From positions 1 through 6,212 of the forward strand of contig JAUWHL010000059.1 of assembly GCA_030605895.1 (NCBI GenBank): a stretch of DNA of 6,212 bases, given 5' to 3'. The notes beneath the pieces are model-generated. The model worked only from the letters and a program-made list of their open reading frames with translations. It searched no databases and was not told the origin of the DNA. Shown here piece after piece: positions 4,706-6,212 of this stretch. The DNA is from Promethearchaeota archaeon (GTDB lineage: Archaea; Asgardarchaeota; Lokiarchaeia; Sigyniarchaeales; SOKP01). The first letter of the stretch is position 1; each line of letters opens with the position of its first letter. A program made the position numbers and the translations under genes.

Positions 4706-5575
4706 TTAAATATCTAATGCCCCAATTGCAGCGCAAAATTCAGAGTTCTTTAAGAAAATCCCATTTTTTTTATTCACTTTACATAGAAGGGAGAGAATTT
4801 TCTTTAAAATCTTATTTTCTTTTAAAAAACCTCCACAAAAAACAATATCTGTAACATCATAATTATCGGCCATATTATTAGCAATTGTTCCTAAATTTTC
4901 ACCAATCAAACAAATTATAGAAGTTATAAAATCTTTTTGATTTAAAGATTTAAGATCATAATTTTCATTAATTTTACCTAATGAGGCTGCGGTGAATTCT
5001 CTGAAAAGTAAATCAACTCTCTTATCATCTGAATGATATATATCTGAAACCTTTAAATCAACATTATATCGATTTCCTTTCTTGGCTAAGATCATTGCTT
5101 GTTGGAAATTATCCAAATTGAATATAGTTTTTATTAATCCCATAAAAAATCCTCCTCCAAGTGCAGATCCCCCCAAATGCTTTATACTATCGTTCTTCAG
5201 AACAATTGAAGTCCCTGTTCCTATAGTCACTATTAATGAGCGTGAGAGATCCTTCTTTTTTTCTAGAGTATAAAGGAATTCGATGCCTTTCACATTTGCT
5301 TCGAATTCATTTATAAGATTTGATATACAGTCTTTTGAATATTCTGTGTACAACTGAAAACTTCTTCCACCAGTAAAATTGAATATTTTTAACTGATCTT
5401 TTTTTATATTCAATAATGTTCTAATCTCTGAAAGGCTAGTACGAGTAGGAAAACAAGATAAGTTTAATTCGTTATTATCAAAATATGCAATTTTCGAAAG
5501 AGTTTGTCCCATATCGATTCCAATTTTATCTAATGGAATTTCAATAACATTATCGTTTAAAATTATTTTTGGCAT
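4706..5575 (-). CDS. Type II pantothenate kinase (fumble/CoaW family)
   Basis: Phosphorylates pantothenate to 4'-phosphopantothenate with ATP, the first step of CoA synthesis from pantothenate. The 289 residues carry an actin-like ATPase fold: phosphate-1 motif IGIDMGQTLSKIAYF (18-32), FTGGRS (67-72), the acidic motif NEFEANVKGIEFL (89-101), which supplies the catalytic glutamate in this family, IGTGTS (118-123), the glycine-rich LGGSALGGGFF (134-144) and CGGFLKEN (247-254), ending SEFCAAIGALDI (278-289). All are expected in eukaryotic and staphylococcal type II enzymes, and the length matches the short bacterial forms. I chose the ATG at 5575; a GTG at 5587 is also in frame, but it is part of a GTGAT ribosome-binding site seven bases before that ATG. 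The gene is alone and divergent from the DUF362 gene. Most archaea use pantoate kinase plus phosphopantothenate synthetase instead, so its presence is notable. A related acetylglucosamine-type kinase is less likely. Confidence 0.87.
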   Translation of the reverse strand: MPKIILNDNVIEIPLDKIGIDMGQTLSKIAYFDNNELNLSCFPTRTSLSEIRTLLNIKKDQLKIFNFTGGRSFQLYTEYSKDCISNLINEFEANVKGIEFLYTLEKKKDLSRSLIVTIGTGTSIVLKNDSIKHLGGSALGGGFFMGLIKTIFNLDNFQQAMILAKKGNRYNVDLKVSDIYHSDDKRVDLLFREFTAASLGKINENYDLKSLNQKDFITSIICLIGENLGTIANNMADNYDVTDIVFCGGFLKENKILKKILSLLCKVNKKNGIFLKNSEFCAAIGALDI

Positions 5576-5582
5576 CCTTCTT

Positions 5583-5587
5583 ATCAC
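5583..5587 (-). promoter_or_regulatory. GTGAT ribosome-binding site deciding the pantothenate kinase start
   Basis: GTGAT precedes the ATG at 5575 by seven bases. A purine-rich AAGAAGG lies between them. The GTG here is in frame and could be misread as the start codon. Confidence 0.5.
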
Positions 5588-5610
5588 TTAACTTAAAATT
5601 CAATTCTTTC

Positions 5611-5620
5611 ATTATATCAT
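5611..5620 (-). promoter_or_regulatory. TATA candidate of the pantothenate kinase gene
   Basis: ATGATATAAT on the minus strand is centred about 40 bases before the ATG at 5575. A start about 26 bases downstream would give a leader of about 14 bases that just includes the GTGAT site. Confidence 0.4.
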
Positions 5621-5627
5621 ATTATTA

Positions 5628-5638
5628 ATTTAATAAAT
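5628..5638 (+). promoter_or_regulatory. TATA candidate of the DUF362 gene
   Basis: ATTTAATAAAT is centred 26 bases before the ATG at 5659, so transcription should start at the start codon itself. The absence of any Shine-Dalgarno (GCCTAACGCTTTC precedes the ATG) agrees with a leaderless message. Confidence 0.45.
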
Positions 5639-5658
5639 GAATTTTGCCTAACGCTTTC

Positions 5659-6212
5659 ATGTTAACCCAATTAAAATCAAAGAAACTGGAAGTAGCAATT
5701 AGCAAAGGTAATACTCCAAATGAAAGTTTATTAAAAGGAATTGATATTCTTGGAGGAATTTCTAAATTTATAGACGAAGGTGACCAGGTTTTTATTAAAT
5801 TTAATTTATGTTTACCTGGAGGTTTTCCTATAAATACAAATTTGGATGTTCTTCAAACTCTTATTAATTCCTGTAAAAAAGCAGGCGCAAAGAAAGTTTA
5901 TTTAGGCAGTTTTCCTTTTAAAGGAGTTCCGATTAAAGTCATATCAGATTTATTAAATCTCAATGAATATTTTCAAACAATTGGAGCAGAATTAGCATTT
6001 TTAGATAATAGTGATAATTTTGAGATTAAGGAAATTAATCGAGATCAATTAAAAAAAATTAAATACAATTCACATACGATCGTTCAAATAAAAGATAATG
6101 AATTTCTTGTACCAAATATAATTCTTAATTCAAATAAATTTATCTCTGTTAATCAAATTAATGTGAATCCTTTATTCAAGCTTAATTTATCTTTATTAAA
6201 TCTTTATTCCAT
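5659..6212 (+). CDS. DUF362 family protein, divergent, 3' end outside window
   Basis: From the ATG at 5659 the frame stays open for 184 codons to the right edge. The N-terminus follows the DUF362 pattern: VAISKGNTPNESLLKGIDILGG at 12-33, then GDQVFIKFNL (41-50), the helix DVLQTLINSCKKAGAKKVYLG (63-83), and VPNIILNSNKFISV (151-164). DUF362 proteins are widespread in archaea and anaerobic bacteria, sometimes fused to ferredoxin domains; I know of no settled biochemical role. Two hallmark blocks are altered. The usual KPN is KFN (47-49). The usual P-K-x-K-T-H after the ISV strand reads NQINVN (165-170). Metal or ligand binding at those sites may therefore be lost or different. The C-terminal half, where a ferredoxin domain might lie, is outside. 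It shares an 83-base divergent promoter region with the pantothenate kinase gene, but a functional link is not shown. Confidence 0.7.
   Translation, partial: MLTQLKSKKLEVAISKGNTPNESLLKGIDILGGISKFIDEGDQVFIKFNLCLPGGFPINTNLDVLQTLINSCKKAGAKKVYLGSFPFKGVPIKVISDLLNLNEYFQTIGAELAFLDNSDNFEIKEINRDQLKKIKYNSHTIVQIKDNEFLVPNIILNSNKFISVNQINVNPLFKLNLSLLNLYS

Noticed and set aside
5082..5273. 63-codon plus-strand open frame
   Set aside because: It lies wholly antisense to the pantothenate kinase, opposite its conserved glycine-rich motifs. It has no ribosome-binding site and no family resemblance.
5576..5587. GTG start giving four extra residues on pantothenate kinase
   Set aside because: The GTG is better explained as part of a GTGAT ribosome-binding site for the ATG at 5575.

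Overview
The window is very AT-rich and reads as chromosomal DNA of an archaeon. My best guess is an Asgard archaeon of the Lokiarchaeia type, but this is inferred from gene content and not proven. Supporting observations are TATA-like elements 25-30 bases before several start codons or expected transcription starts, GTGAT or GGAGG ribosome-binding sites that pair with the archaeal 16S 3' end, an archaeal-type 6-phospho-3-hexuloisomerase, and a xylulokinase whose sequence follows the animal XYLB type closely. There are no RNA genes, insertion sequences or CRISPR repeats.

Layout from left to right. At 1-1051 (minus) lies the N-terminal 350 residues of a eukaryote-type xylulokinase, cut by the left edge. 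Its upstream spacer (1052-1190) holds a short relic of a flavin reductase gene and the terminator of the next unit. At 1191-2250 (minus) is a two-gene unit: a seven-helix membrane protein and, four bases after it, an 88-residue soluble protein; neither is recognised. At 2482-3657 (minus) are two tandem paralogous flavin-reductase-like, FMN-binding split-barrel proteins. A 278-base divergent spacer follows, with promoter elements and a 19-base palindrome. At 3936-4565 (plus) is the hexuloisomerase. A 140-base convergent spacer contains two separate inverted repeats. At 4706-5575 (minus) is a type II pantothenate kinase. Diverging from it at 5659 (plus) is a DUF362 protein that runs off the right edge.

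Functionally the window is a set of short transcription units, not one pathway. Xylulokinase (makes xylulose 5-phosphate) and hexuloisomerase (links fructose 6-phosphate to the ribulose monophosphate route) both touch pentose phosphate supply. Pantothenate kinase starts CoA synthesis. The flavin reductases are probably redox partners of unknown target. The most novel part is the seven-helix protein with its small translationally coupled partner. The most distinct regulatory signal is the palindrome in the hexuloisomerase promoter. The most distinct evolutionary signal is the flavin reductase relic before the xylulokinase gene.
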